The translations under genes and the position numbers were made by a program. From RACS-047 sp031553855 (GTDB lineage: Bacteria > Bacillota > Clostridia > Christensenellales > Pumilibacteraceae): a stretch of 64,000 nucleotides of DNA. Below, in pieces: positions 33,558 through 41,647 of this stretch. Under the pieces are notes generated by a model. It searched no databases. It saw nothing but the letters and a program-made list of their open reading frames with translations, and was not told where the DNA came from. Where the stretch lies: contig JAVBKW010000014.1 of assembly GCA_031553855.1 (NCBI GenBank), forward strand, positions 6,128-70,127, read 5' to 3'. Position 1 is the first letter of the stretch. Each line of letters begins with the position of its first letter.

Positions 33558-34862
33558 TCAATTGTAAATCTTTCTGTTGTCGATGACCCTTACAGCCTTA
33601 CCCTCGCTGCGCGGGATAGTGTTAGGCTCTACAAGGCGCACTTTAACGCCGATGCCGAGGGTCGAATTAATTTTAGCTTCCATTTCATCGATTATGAATT
33701 CGAGCCGCTTTACTTCGTCGCTGAACATAGCCGGCGAAAGCTCTACGCGCACTTCCATAGAATCGGTGTTGTTTTCTCTGCCGACGATAATCTGATAATG
33801 CGGCGACACGTAGCCAAGCTGAAGTAATACCGTTTCGATCTGCGAGGGGAATACGTTTATGCCGCGTACGATAAGCATATCGTCCTTTCTGCCCTTTATC
33901 TTGCCCATACGCACGTGCGTTCTTCCGCATTCGCAAACAGAGGTGTTAAGGGTGCATATATCCTTTGTGCGGTATCTAAGCAGCGGCAGCGCCTGTTTTG
34001 TTAAGGTTGTGAAAACAAGCTCACCGCTTACGCCGTCCTTAACCGGATTCATATCGTCGTCTAAAATTTCAGGGCAGAAATGATCCTCCCAGACGTGCAA
34101 TCCGTTTTTCACTTCGCATTCCATCGAGACGCCCGGCCCCATGATCTCGCTCAAGCCATAGATGTCGAACGCACTGATATTAAGTTCTCTTTCAATAGAA
34201 CGGCGCATTTCTTCAGTCCAAGGCTCCGCTCCGAATACTCCGGATTTTATATGAAAATCCTTGATACTGTAACCGCCTTGAGCGATAGCTTCGGATAAGT
34301 ACGCCGCGTATGAAGGCGTGCAGCATAGCGTAGTGGCTTCAAAGTCTTTAAGCAGCATAATCTGCCGCGCCGTATTTCCGCTGCTGGCTGGCACCACCCT
34401 CGCCCCGATTTTCTCGGCTCCGTAGTGCGCGCCCAGGCCGCCTGTGAACATTCCGTAGCCGTATGCAACATGGACTGTGGAGTCCTGTGTTACGCCCGCG
34501 CACGTTAAACTGCGCGCCATTACCTCCGACCAAACTTCGATATCGTCCTTTGTGTACCCGACTACCGTCATTTTACCGGTCGTGCCGCTTGAGGCATGAA
34601 CGCGCACGACTTCCTTTTTCGGAACGGCAAAAAGTCCGAACGGATAATTATCGCGCAGGTCGGTTTTCTCTGTGAACGGAAGCTTGACTATATCGTCGAT
34701 AATCTTAATATCGGAAGGCTTTAATTTCAGCTTATCCATTTTATTTTTGTAAAACGGGACGCGCTCATAAACATAGGCGACAAGGCTGGCAAGCCTTTCT
34801 CCCTGCAAAACCTTTAGCTGATCCCTAGGCATACATTCAATTTTTTTGTTGAAATACAGCAC
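33558..34862 (-). CDS. paaK: Phenylacetate-CoA ligase family protein 1
   Basis: 434 residues of the adenylate-forming PaaK family. Motif VHASSGTTGKMTVVGYTKDD binds ATP; YGLSEIMGPGVSMECE and LRYRTKDIC follow, with GRKDDMLIVRGINVFPSQIE in the C-terminal domain. The reaction is aryl or fatty acid plus ATP and CoA to acyl-CoA and AMP. A second copy (37426-38727) flanks the other side of iorAB. The aryl specificity is inferred from the neighbours. Confidence 0.92.
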   Translation of the reverse strand: MLYFNKKIECMPRDQLKVLQGERLASLVAYVYERVPFYKNKMDKLKLKPSDIKIIDDIVKLPFTEKTDLRDNYPFGLFAVPKKEVVRVHASSGTTGKMTVVGYTKDDIEVWSEVMARSLTCAGVTQDSTVHVAYGYGMFTGGLGAHYGAEKIGARVVPASSGNTARQIMLLKDFEATTLCCTPSYAAYLSEAIAQGGYSIKDFHIKSGVFGAEPWTEEMRRSIERELNISAFDIYGLSEIMGPGVSMECEVKNGLHVWEDHFCPEILDDDMNPVKDGVSGELVFTTLTKQALPLLRYRTKDICTLNTSVCECGRTHVRMGKIKGRKDDMLIVRGINVFPSQIETVLLQLGYVSPHYQIIVGRENNTDSMEVRVELSPAMFSDEVKRLEFIIDEMEAKINSTLGIGVKVRLVEPNTIPRSEGKAVRVIDNRKIYN

Positions 34863-34933
34863 TTTGAAATTTTCTCCTTTCTTTAGAAAGTTTTTTAAGA
34901 AACGCTGAATACTTATAGACGTATTAAAAAGTT

Positions 34934-35503
34934 TTATGCGTTGAATCCGGCGTTAAAAGCTTTAAGATTGACCTCTTGAAGCTTTTCGGGCACGCTCATT
35001 TTAAGCGCGTCTGTCATAAGCGCATAGTCAAGCTTTGCAACCTTTGTGAGGATACCCAGCATAACTGTGTTGACGGTTTTCACGTTTCCGCAGCTTAAAG
35101 CCGTTTTAAACGCGTCAGCCCTTACAAGCTCGAACCCGCCCTTTTCAAGCGTTGAAACGATATCCTGGGGGTACTCGACTGCTCCGGTTATTACGGGCAG
35201 CGGCATAATTTTTTGCATATTGACTATAAGCTTACCGCCTTTTTTTAAGTTGTAGCTGTAGCGCAGCGCTTCAAGCTCCTCAAAAGCAAGCAAAACGTCC
35301 GCGTCGCCCTCGGCGATGACAGGCGAATAAACCTTATCGCCGAATTTTACGTATGTTACTACGCTGCCGCCGCGCTGTGCCATTCCGTGCACCTCGCTCA
35401 ATTTGCAGTCGTAGCCCTTTAGCCCGGCATAATTTCCCAGTACGCGCGAAGCAAGCAGCGTACCCTGCCCGCCGACTCCCGCAATCAGTATGTTATAGCT
35501 CAT
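34934..35503 (-). CDS. iorB: Indolepyruvate oxidoreductase subunit beta
   Basis: 189 residues, the gamma-type domain of 2-oxoacid:ferredoxin oxidoreductases (NILIAGVGGQGTLLASRVLG, KLSEVHGMAQRGGSVVTYVKFG). With IorA it oxidatively decarboxylates aryl pyruvates to aryl-acetyl-CoA, reducing ferredoxin; the reaction can also run in the reductive direction. The start region is supplied by repeat copy A3: AGGAGG lies 14 bases upstream of ATG 35503, and the first ATG seen in the other copies is ATA here. Confidence 0.93.
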   Translation of the reverse strand: MSYNILIAGVGGQGTLLASRVLGNYAGLKGYDCKLSEVHGMAQRGGSVVTYVKFGDKVYSPVIAEGDADVLLAFEELEALRYSYNLKKGGKLIVNMQKIMPLPVITGAVEYPQDIVSTLEKGGFELVRADAFKTALSCGNVKTVNTVMLGILTKVAKLDYALMTDALKMSVPEKLQEVNLKAFNAGFNA

Positions 35504-35539
35504 TTTTATACTTATGACCTCCTAATGTCACAAAAAGTA

Positions 35540-35665
35540 GTGAAAGATAAGTCGCGGCGCAGGCGGGCAACAGTTGGATTGCCAAGGAAGAGGCGCGTAT
35601 TTCACATACGCAACCGACGAGGCAAGACAAACGTAGCCCGTATGCGGCGATGAATTATCTTTCAC
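35540..35665 (-). repeat. Family A repeat, copy A3, between iorA and iorB
   Basis: 126 bp with GTGAAAGATAA/TTATCTTTCAC ends and an open internal frame (VKDNSSPHTGYVCLASSVAY and on to CCPPAPRLIFHYFL, then TGA). Its iorA-side end supplies the TGA stop of iorA (35664-35662), and its other flank carries AGGAGG for iorB. Confidence 0.92.
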
Positions 35666-37377
35666 GTTTTGATCTCCTCTATCGCGCCGAACTTGCATAC
35701 CTGCGCGCAAAGGCTGCAACCGGTGCAAAGCGATTTATCTATTTCGGGATTATCTTTCTTGTTTACGATAGCGGGGCAGCCCAGCTTTACACATACCTTG
35801 CAGTTTTTACATTTGTCGTTTATAGCATAAGCGGGGCGAACTTTTTTCGCTATCAAAGCGCAGGGCTCTTTTGCTATAATAACTGAAACCCCGTCTAAAG
35901 AAAGCTGGTATTGTATCGCCGTTTCAACGGCTTTTACGTCGCCGGCGTTTACGGTTATGATATTCTGAACGCCGCAGGCCTTAGCGATATCCTCATATTC
36001 AAGCTTATACGTGGGCAAATCGTATATCGTTCTGCCTGTGCCCGGATGCGGCTGGTGGCCCGTCATGCCCGTTGTAGAATTGTCGAGAATAAGAATCTTT
36101 GTGTTGAGGTTGTTATAAACCGCGTCTATAAGCCCCGTTATACCGCTGTGGACGAAAGTTGAATCGCCTAAAACCGCTAAGGTTTTTTTGGCAAAATCGC
36201 GCCCTTGCGCTTTTTCCGCGCCGATCGCCATTCCTATGCTCGCACCCATGCAAATGACCGCGTCTACCGCGTTCAGCGGAGCAAGCGCGCCTAAAGTATT
36301 GCAGCCGATGTCGCCGAAAACGTTGAGCTTGAGTTTATTAATGACCGAAAAAACCGATCTGTGCGGACAGCCCGGGCAAAGCACCGGCGGACGGCTTACC
36401 GTCGTGAGCGGCGCGACGGGCTTTATGCCGAGTATTTTGTCCTTAATAACCGATACCGACAGCTTCCCGTAAGCGGGAATAAGGTTTTTGCCCTCGCAGG
36501 CTATACCGTTTGCCTTTAGCTGGTTTTCGATAAAGCCGTCAAGCTCCTCGATAACGATCAATCTTTCGACTTTTGAGGCAAAATTTCTGACGGCCGCTAT
36601 CGGCAGCGGGTTAATAATGCCGATTTTAAATACTGAATAGTCCGGAAGCGCTTCTTTAACGTACTGATAGACGCTGCCCGAACAGACAATGCCCGTATTG
36701 CCTATGATTTCTTCTTTATTAATAGAAAAGGCGTTGCAGTCGTTGGCCATTTTCTGCATACGTTCCTCAACGAACACGCGCCTTACTTTTGCCATTCCCG
36801 GCATAAGTACGTATTTATTGACGTTTTTTTCATAGGGCTTTGCGCCCGCCTCTGTGCGCGCGCTTTCGTTTATATAGCTTTGCGAATGAGAAACGCGCGT
36901 AGTCATACGCACAAAAACAGGAGTGTCGTATTGCTCGGATAATTCAAAAGCAAGCTTTGTGAACTCTAAGCTCTCCGCCGAATCTGACGGCTCAAGCATA
37001 GGAACCTTTGCGCTCAGCGCATAATATCGCGAATCCTGCTCGTTTTGTGAGCTGTGAACTCCCGGATCGTCGGCGACAGCCACAACAAGACCGCCGTTTA
37101 CGCCAGAATAAGCCGCGGTAAAAAGAGGGTCGGCGGCGACGTTTAGCCCCACGTGCTTCATCGAAACTATCGACCTTGCTCCCGCAATCGAGGCGCCTAT
37201 CGCAACTTCCATTGCAACCTTTTCATTCGGCGACCATTCCGCGCTTATGCCTTTAAAGCCTGCGATAAATTCAGTGATTTCCGTGCTTGGCGTGCCCGGA
37301 TACGCAGTTGCGACCGTAACACCCGCTTCAAACGCGCCTCTTGCTACGGCATAATTGCCTATTGCCAGTTTCTTCAT
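35662..37377 (-). CDS. iorA: Indolepyruvate oxidoreductase subunit alpha
   Basis: 571 residues combining the pyrimidine-binding half (GNYAVARGAFEAGVTVATAYP), the ThDP-binding half (GDIGCNTLGALAPL, LGDSTFVHSGITGLIDAVYN) and a C-terminal pair of [4Fe-4S] motifs (CKNCKVCVKLGCP, CTGCSLCAQVCKF). This is the fused alpha subunit of the IOR type. The last residues run to EEIKT and the stop codon is read from the inserted repeat A3, so the original C-terminus may have differed slightly. It sits between paaK (minus-strand upstream) and iorB. Confidence 0.94.
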   Translation of the reverse strand: MKKLAIGNYAVARGAFEAGVTVATAYPGTPSTEITEFIAGFKGISAEWSPNEKVAMEVAIGASIAGARSIVSMKHVGLNVAADPLFTAAYSGVNGGLVVAVADDPGVHSSQNEQDSRYYALSAKVPMLEPSDSAESLEFTKLAFELSEQYDTPVFVRMTTRVSHSQSYINESARTEAGAKPYEKNVNKYVLMPGMAKVRRVFVEERMQKMANDCNAFSINKEEIIGNTGIVCSGSVYQYVKEALPDYSVFKIGIINPLPIAAVRNFASKVERLIVIEELDGFIENQLKANGIACEGKNLIPAYGKLSVSVIKDKILGIKPVAPLTTVSRPPVLCPGCPHRSVFSVINKLKLNVFGDIGCNTLGALAPLNAVDAVICMGASIGMAIGAEKAQGRDFAKKTLAVLGDSTFVHSGITGLIDAVYNNLNTKILILDNSTTGMTGHQPHPGTGRTIYDLPTYKLEYEDIAKACGVQNIITVNAGDVKAVETAIQYQLSLDGVSVIIAKEPCALIAKKVRPAYAINDKCKNCKVCVKLGCPAIVNKKDNPEIDKSLCTGCSLCAQVCKFGAIEEIKT

Positions 37378-37425
37378 CTATGTAACCTCATAAAATTGGA
37401 TTTTACTGTTTTTTTGCTCTTTCTA

Positions 37426-38727
37426 CTATTTTTTTGCTCTCAAGTCTTTAACTCTGCGCGCCTTTCCCTCAAAACGCTGCAAGCTCATCGGTTCGACGAG
37501 TTTCACGTTTACGTCAAGCTGCAGGACTTCTTTGAGTTTCTTATGTATTTTCTGCTGGAGCTTTTCGAGCAAACCATAGTTTAAAAGAAACTTGCCGTCG
37601 GTGATCTCGATATGCACCTCAAGCGTATCCATAAACCCGACGCGGTCAACTATTATTTCAAAAGAAGTGCCGACTTCCTCCATTTCCATCAAAACGGCCT
37701 CTATTTGCGAGGGGAATACGTTTACGCCGCGGATTATCAGCATATCGTCGGTGCGGCCGACAACCTTATCCATTCTGGAAGTCGTCCTTCCGCATACGCA
37801 GGTTTCCTTTGTGATGCGCGTTATGTCTTTTGTGCGGTAGCGCAGAACGGGCATACCTTCTTTTGTTATCGTAGTTAAAATCAGCTCGCCAAACTCACCC
37901 TCGGGAAGGTTTTTGAACGTATCTCTGTCTACGATTTCGGCATAGAAATGGTCGTCGGCAATGTGCATTCCGGTTTTAAATTCACATTCGCCCGAAACTC
38001 CGGGGCCGATTATTTCAGTTAAACCGTAGTTGTCGTTGGTTTTGATATTGAATATTCTTTGCAGCGTTTCGTGAGTTTCCTTAGTTGACGCTTCCGCGCC
38101 GAAAAAGCCGAGCCTAAGCGACAGATCCGCCGGAGTTATCCCCATTTTCTGCATAGTTTCGGCCATATACAAGCCGTACGACGGCGTTGCCACGAGCGCG
38201 GTGACGCGAAGGTCCTTCATCAGCATTATCTGGCGTTCGGTGTTTCCGCTTGAAATAGGAATGACCGTCGCGCCGACTTTTTCCCAGCCCATATGCAGAC
38301 CGAGCGCGCCCGTGAACAAACCGTACCCGAACGCGTTCTGAACTATATCTTTACTTGTTCCGCCGCTGGCGACTATAAAACGCGCCACGACGTCCGACCA
38401 CATTTCAAGGTCGTTTTTCGTATACCCTACGACTATCGGCTTTCCCGTCGTGCCGGAGGATGCGTGAACTCTCAAAATTTTCTCCATATCAACAGCCAAA
38501 AGCCCGTACGGATAGTTGTCCCTAAAATCGTCTTTTGTGGTAAAGGGCACATTCTCGTAGTCTTTGAAGCTTTTGATATGCGACGGCTTTAAGCCGATCG
38601 AATCGAACCTTTTTTTGTAGAAAGGCACGTTGTCGTAGCAGTAAGCGACTGTTTTCTTGAGCCTTTCCAATTGCAGGCTTTCCAACGCTTTGCGCGGCAT
38701 TGTTTCGATTTCTTTTTGAAAGAACAT
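37426..38727 (-). CDS. paaK: Phenylacetate-CoA ligase family protein 2
   Basis: 433 residues, paralogue of the ligase at 33558: RVHASSGTTGKPIVVGYTKN, NYGLTEIIGPGVSGECEF, RYRTKDITRI and GRTDDMLIIRGVNVFPSQIE. It starts 17 bases behind atpC on the same strand, so it may be read from the ATP synthase transcript. Together with iorAB and the first ligase it should interconvert aryl acids, aryl-acetyl-CoA and aryl pyruvates. Confidence 0.92.
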   Translation of the reverse strand: MFFQKEIETMPRKALESLQLERLKKTVAYCYDNVPFYKKRFDSIGLKPSHIKSFKDYENVPFTTKDDFRDNYPYGLLAVDMEKILRVHASSGTTGKPIVVGYTKNDLEMWSDVVARFIVASGGTSKDIVQNAFGYGLFTGALGLHMGWEKVGATVIPISSGNTERQIMLMKDLRVTALVATPSYGLYMAETMQKMGITPADLSLRLGFFGAEASTKETHETLQRIFNIKTNDNYGLTEIIGPGVSGECEFKTGMHIADDHFYAEIVDRDTFKNLPEGEFGELILTTITKEGMPVLRYRTKDITRITKETCVCGRTTSRMDKVVGRTDDMLIIRGVNVFPSQIEAVLMEMEEVGTSFEIIVDRVGFMDTLEVHIEITDGKFLLNYGLLEKLQQKIHKKLKEVLQLDVNVKLVEPMSLQRFEGKARRVKDLRAKK

Positions 38728-38744
38728 TTTTTAATTTCCTTAGT

Positions 38745-39152
38745 TTATAGATTTCTGTTTTTTAATTTGAGCTTCGCAAACTGCAGCGCAAGCTGGGCTT
38801 TTGCGAGCTTGTATTCGGCATACGACCTCTCTTTCCGTTTTTCAAGATCGATAGAATCGATCTCCTCCTGAACCTGATGGACGTCTATTTCGTGAGGCCA
38901 ATAGGCCGATTCGACTAGAACCGTAACGACGTCGCGCCCGACGCTGATAAAACCGGCGGAATTGACAGCCTCCATACGCTTTCCGTCCTGCAAAATTTTC
39001 ATTATCCCGTTTGAAAGCATCGTAACTATCGGCAGCGTCTGATACAAAATGCCCATTTCGCCCGTTTCGGTGTTGACAACGAGCGACTCGGCCTGGCCTT
39101 TAAAAAAGACCCTGTCCGGCGTATATATTTCGAGATTGAAAACGTTACCCAT
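38745..39152 (-). CDS. atpC: ATP synthase epsilon subunit
   Basis: 135 residues. An N-terminal beta sandwich (NLEIYTPDRVFFKGQAESLV, TGEMGILYQTLPIVTML) is followed by the helical hairpin (IDSLEKRKERSYAEYK region). Part of the F1 central stalk; inhibits ATP hydrolysis. Last subunit gene of the operon, 28 bases behind atpD. Confidence 0.95.
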   Translation of the reverse strand: MGNVFNLEIYTPDRVFFKGQAESLVVNTETGEMGILYQTLPIVTMLSNGIMKILQDGKRMEAVNSAGFISVGRDVVTVLVESAYWPHEIDVHQVQEEIDSIDLEKRKERSYAEYKLAKAQLALQFAKLKLKNRNL

Positions 39153-39180
39153 TTTTTATATTTTGCTCCGGAAAAAAGAT

Positions 39181-40584
39181 TTATTTCGCTTTGCTTTTAA
39201 CTTCGTCCATGTCCCCCACCATAAAGAAGGCGGATTCGGGGAAATTGTCGGCTTTGCCGTCGATGATCTCTTTAAAGCTGTCCACGGTTGCTTTTGTTTG
39301 GACGTACCGCCCCTCAAGCCCTGTGAAAATGCTTGCGACAAACATAGGCTGAGAGAAGAACCTCTGCATTTTTCTTGCGCGGTGGACTGTTTTTTTGTCC
39401 TCTTCGGACAATTCGTCCATACCCAGTATGGCGATGATGTCCTGTAGCTCGCGGTAACGCTGAAGCGATTCCTGCACCTTTCGCGCAACGGCGTAATGCT
39501 CTTTTCCTACGACCGAAGGCTCTAAGATACGGCTTGAGGATTCGAGCGGGCTGACCGCCGGGTATATTCCCTGTTCCACCACCTTACGCGACAAAACTGT
39601 GGTTGCGTCGATATGCGAAAAGATCGCGGCGGGCGCAGGGTCGGTAAGGTCGTCGGCCGGCACATAAACCGCCTGAATGGAGGTTATCGAGCCGTTTTTC
39701 GTCGTTGTGATACGTTCCTGAAGCGCGCCCATTTCTGTTGAAAGAGTAGGCTGATACCCTACTGCGCTGGGCATACGTCCAAGAAGAGCGGAAACCTCGC
39801 TGCCCGCCTGAACGAAACGGTAGATATTATCTATGAATAAAAGCACGTCCTTATTTAGCTCGTCGCGGAAATATTCGGCAAGCGTCAGCCCTGAAAGCGC
39901 GACTCTCATACGCGATCCGGGCGGCTCGTTCATCTGTCCGAACACTAAAGCTGTCTTATCCAAAACCCCGCTTTCGGTCATATCCTGTATCATTTCGTAG
40001 CCTTCACGGCTTCTTTCGCCGACGCCCGTAAAAATCGAATAGCCGCTGTGCTCGTGCGCAACGTTGCGGATAAGCTCCATTATAAGGACGGTTTTTCCGA
40101 CTCCCGCGCCTCCGAAAAGCCCGATTTTGCCGCCTTTAGCGTACGGAGCCATAAGGTCGATGACCTTGATTCCCGTTTCAAGCACGCTGGTTGTGGGAGC
40201 CTGCTCATAAAATTCCGGAGCTTTACGGTGGATAGACCATTTTTTATCAGTTTTTATCTCGCCTTTTGAGTCTATAGGCTCGCCCAAAACGTTCATTACC
40301 CTGCCTAAAACGTTCTCGCCGACGGGTACTAAAATAGGCTTACCGCTCGCAATAACGCGCATTCCGCGGCTCATGCCCTCCGTCGCCTGAAGCGCGATAC
40401 AGCGTGCGACGCCGTTTTTGACGTGGCTCAAAACTTCAAGCGACACGTATTTGTTTTCACCGGCCTCCACAAGCAGTTTTTCATAGATCGACGGCATATA
40501 AGTGCCGTCGAACACTACGTCTACAACAGGCCCGATAACTACGGAAACTTTGCCGGTATGAACTTTATTTATATCAGTTTTCAT
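39181..40584 (-). CDS. atpD: ATP synthase beta subunit
   Basis: 467 residues, catalytic F1 subunit. The Walker A motif GGAGVGKTVLIMELI, GERSREGYEM and the Walker B LLFIDNIYRF are clear, as is ALLGRMPSAVGYQPTLSTEMG. ATG 40584 with GGAG upstream is preferred over a TTG at 40602. Small departures from consensus are seen (IYRFVQAG for the usual IFRFTQAG; LESSSRIL for LDSTSRIL). Confidence 0.96.
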   Translation of the reverse strand: MKTDINKVHTGKVSVVIGPVVDVVFDGTYMPSIYEKLLVEAGENKYVSLEVLSHVKNGVARCIALQATEGMSRGMRVIASGKPILVPVGENVLGRVMNVLGEPIDSKGEIKTDKKWSIHRKAPEFYEQAPTTSVLETGIKVIDLMAPYAKGGKIGLFGGAGVGKTVLIMELIRNVAHEHSGYSIFTGVGERSREGYEMIQDMTESGVLDKTALVFGQMNEPPGSRMRVALSGLTLAEYFRDELNKDVLLFIDNIYRFVQAGSEVSALLGRMPSAVGYQPTLSTEMGALQERITTTKNGSITSIQAVYVPADDLTDPAPAAIFSHIDATTVLSRKVVEQGIYPAVSPLESSSRILEPSVVGKEHYAVARKVQESLQRYRELQDIIAILGMDELSEEDKKTVHRARKMQRFFSQPMFVASIFTGLEGRYVQTKATVDSFKEIIDGKADNFPESAFFMVGDMDEVKSKAK

Positions 40585-40705
40585 TTTAGCTTGATTCTCC
40601 AAAAGTCTAAAGGTTATTTTTTAAACGGCAAAACGGTTTTTTTAAAGAGCTACGGCTGCGCTTTCATGCCGCGCGCAACGGTAAATGCGCCGTTTTTTGC
40701 GCTTT

Positions 40706-41593
40706 TCATTTTTTTATGCCCATCGAGGAGGTTATTATTTCGCTTATTTCGTTTGTGATAGATTCCTGCCTTGCGCGGTTGTATTCTATTTTTAACTCGT
40801 CGAGTATTTCGGTAGCGTTGCCCGTCGCGCTCGACATCGCGTTGCGCCGCGAGGAATGCTCCGCCGCGGACGACTGCACGAGCGCGCCGTAGATGAGCCA
40901 CGAGATATATTGCGGCACAAGCCTTTCCAAAACCTCTTCGGGGCTGGGTTCGTATTCAATATCGCGCAAAATAAATTCTTTTTCGGACGAAACTGAGCTG
41001 CGCACCTTTACCGCGTCTTCGTATGAAAACGGCAAAAGCTTTATCGTTTCGGGCTGCATTGAGGTGCTTGAAAGCATTTTCGTATAGGATATATAAACCT
41101 CGTCCACCTCGGAAGCCAAAAACAGTTTTACGACCGTCTGCGCGATCTGCACAGCCTGCCTTTTATCCGGCTCATAGGCGGCGTCCGTAAACTCTACGTC
41201 TACGCTCACGCCTTTAAACTCGAAAAATTCACGTGCGGTCTGGCCTATCGTGAACACGCTGCGGTTTGGCGTATTCTCGATCTTTTCCCACGCGTGCCTT
41301 AAAACGTTGGAATTAAAGCCTCCAGCCAAACCCTTATCCGAGGCGATGACGATATACAGCGCGTTAGGGTTTTCAATTTGTTCCGACTTAAAATATCTGA
41401 CGGGTATGTCGCCGGTGCGGCAGATGATGTCGTTTATAGTATTTTGTATCGCTTCAAAAAAAAAGCGGCTGTTTTCGTATTTGACCATTGCCTTACGCAT
41501 TTTCGCAACAGAAATAGTTTCCATAGCACTCGTAATTTTACGCGTGTCGGAAACGCTTTTTATTCTGTGTTTTATATCGGTAAGGTTTTTCAT
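40706..41593 (-). CDS. atpG: ATP synthase gamma subunit
   Basis: 295 residues forming the rotating central shaft. The N-terminal helix IKHRIKSVSDTRKITSAMETIS, SDKGLAGGFNSNVLR, and the C-terminal helix MSSATGNATEILDELKIEYNRARQ region are characteristic. A gap of about 120 bases separates it from atpD. Normal length. Confidence 0.95.
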   Translation of the reverse strand: MKNLTDIKHRIKSVSDTRKITSAMETISVAKMRKAMVKYENSRFFFEAIQNTINDIICRTGDIPVRYFKSEQIENPNALYIVIASDKGLAGGFNSNVLRHAWEKIENTPNRSVFTIGQTAREFFEFKGVSVDVEFTDAAYEPDKRQAVQIAQTVVKLFLASEVDEVYISYTKMLSSTSMQPETIKLLPFSYEDAVKVRSSVSSEKEFILRDIEYEPSPEEVLERLVPQYISWLIYGALVQSSAAEHSSRRNAMSSATGNATEILDELKIEYNRARQESITNEISEIITSSMGIKK

Positions 41594-41647
41594 CGTTTAT
41601 TTCATTCCGCTTTTTTAATATGTTTTTCTTTTATCCGCGCTTTAATT

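Noticed and set aside
40585..40705. A gene between atpG and atpD.
   Set aside because: The 121-base gap has no frame with a ribosome-binding site; only short A/T-rich sequence is seen.
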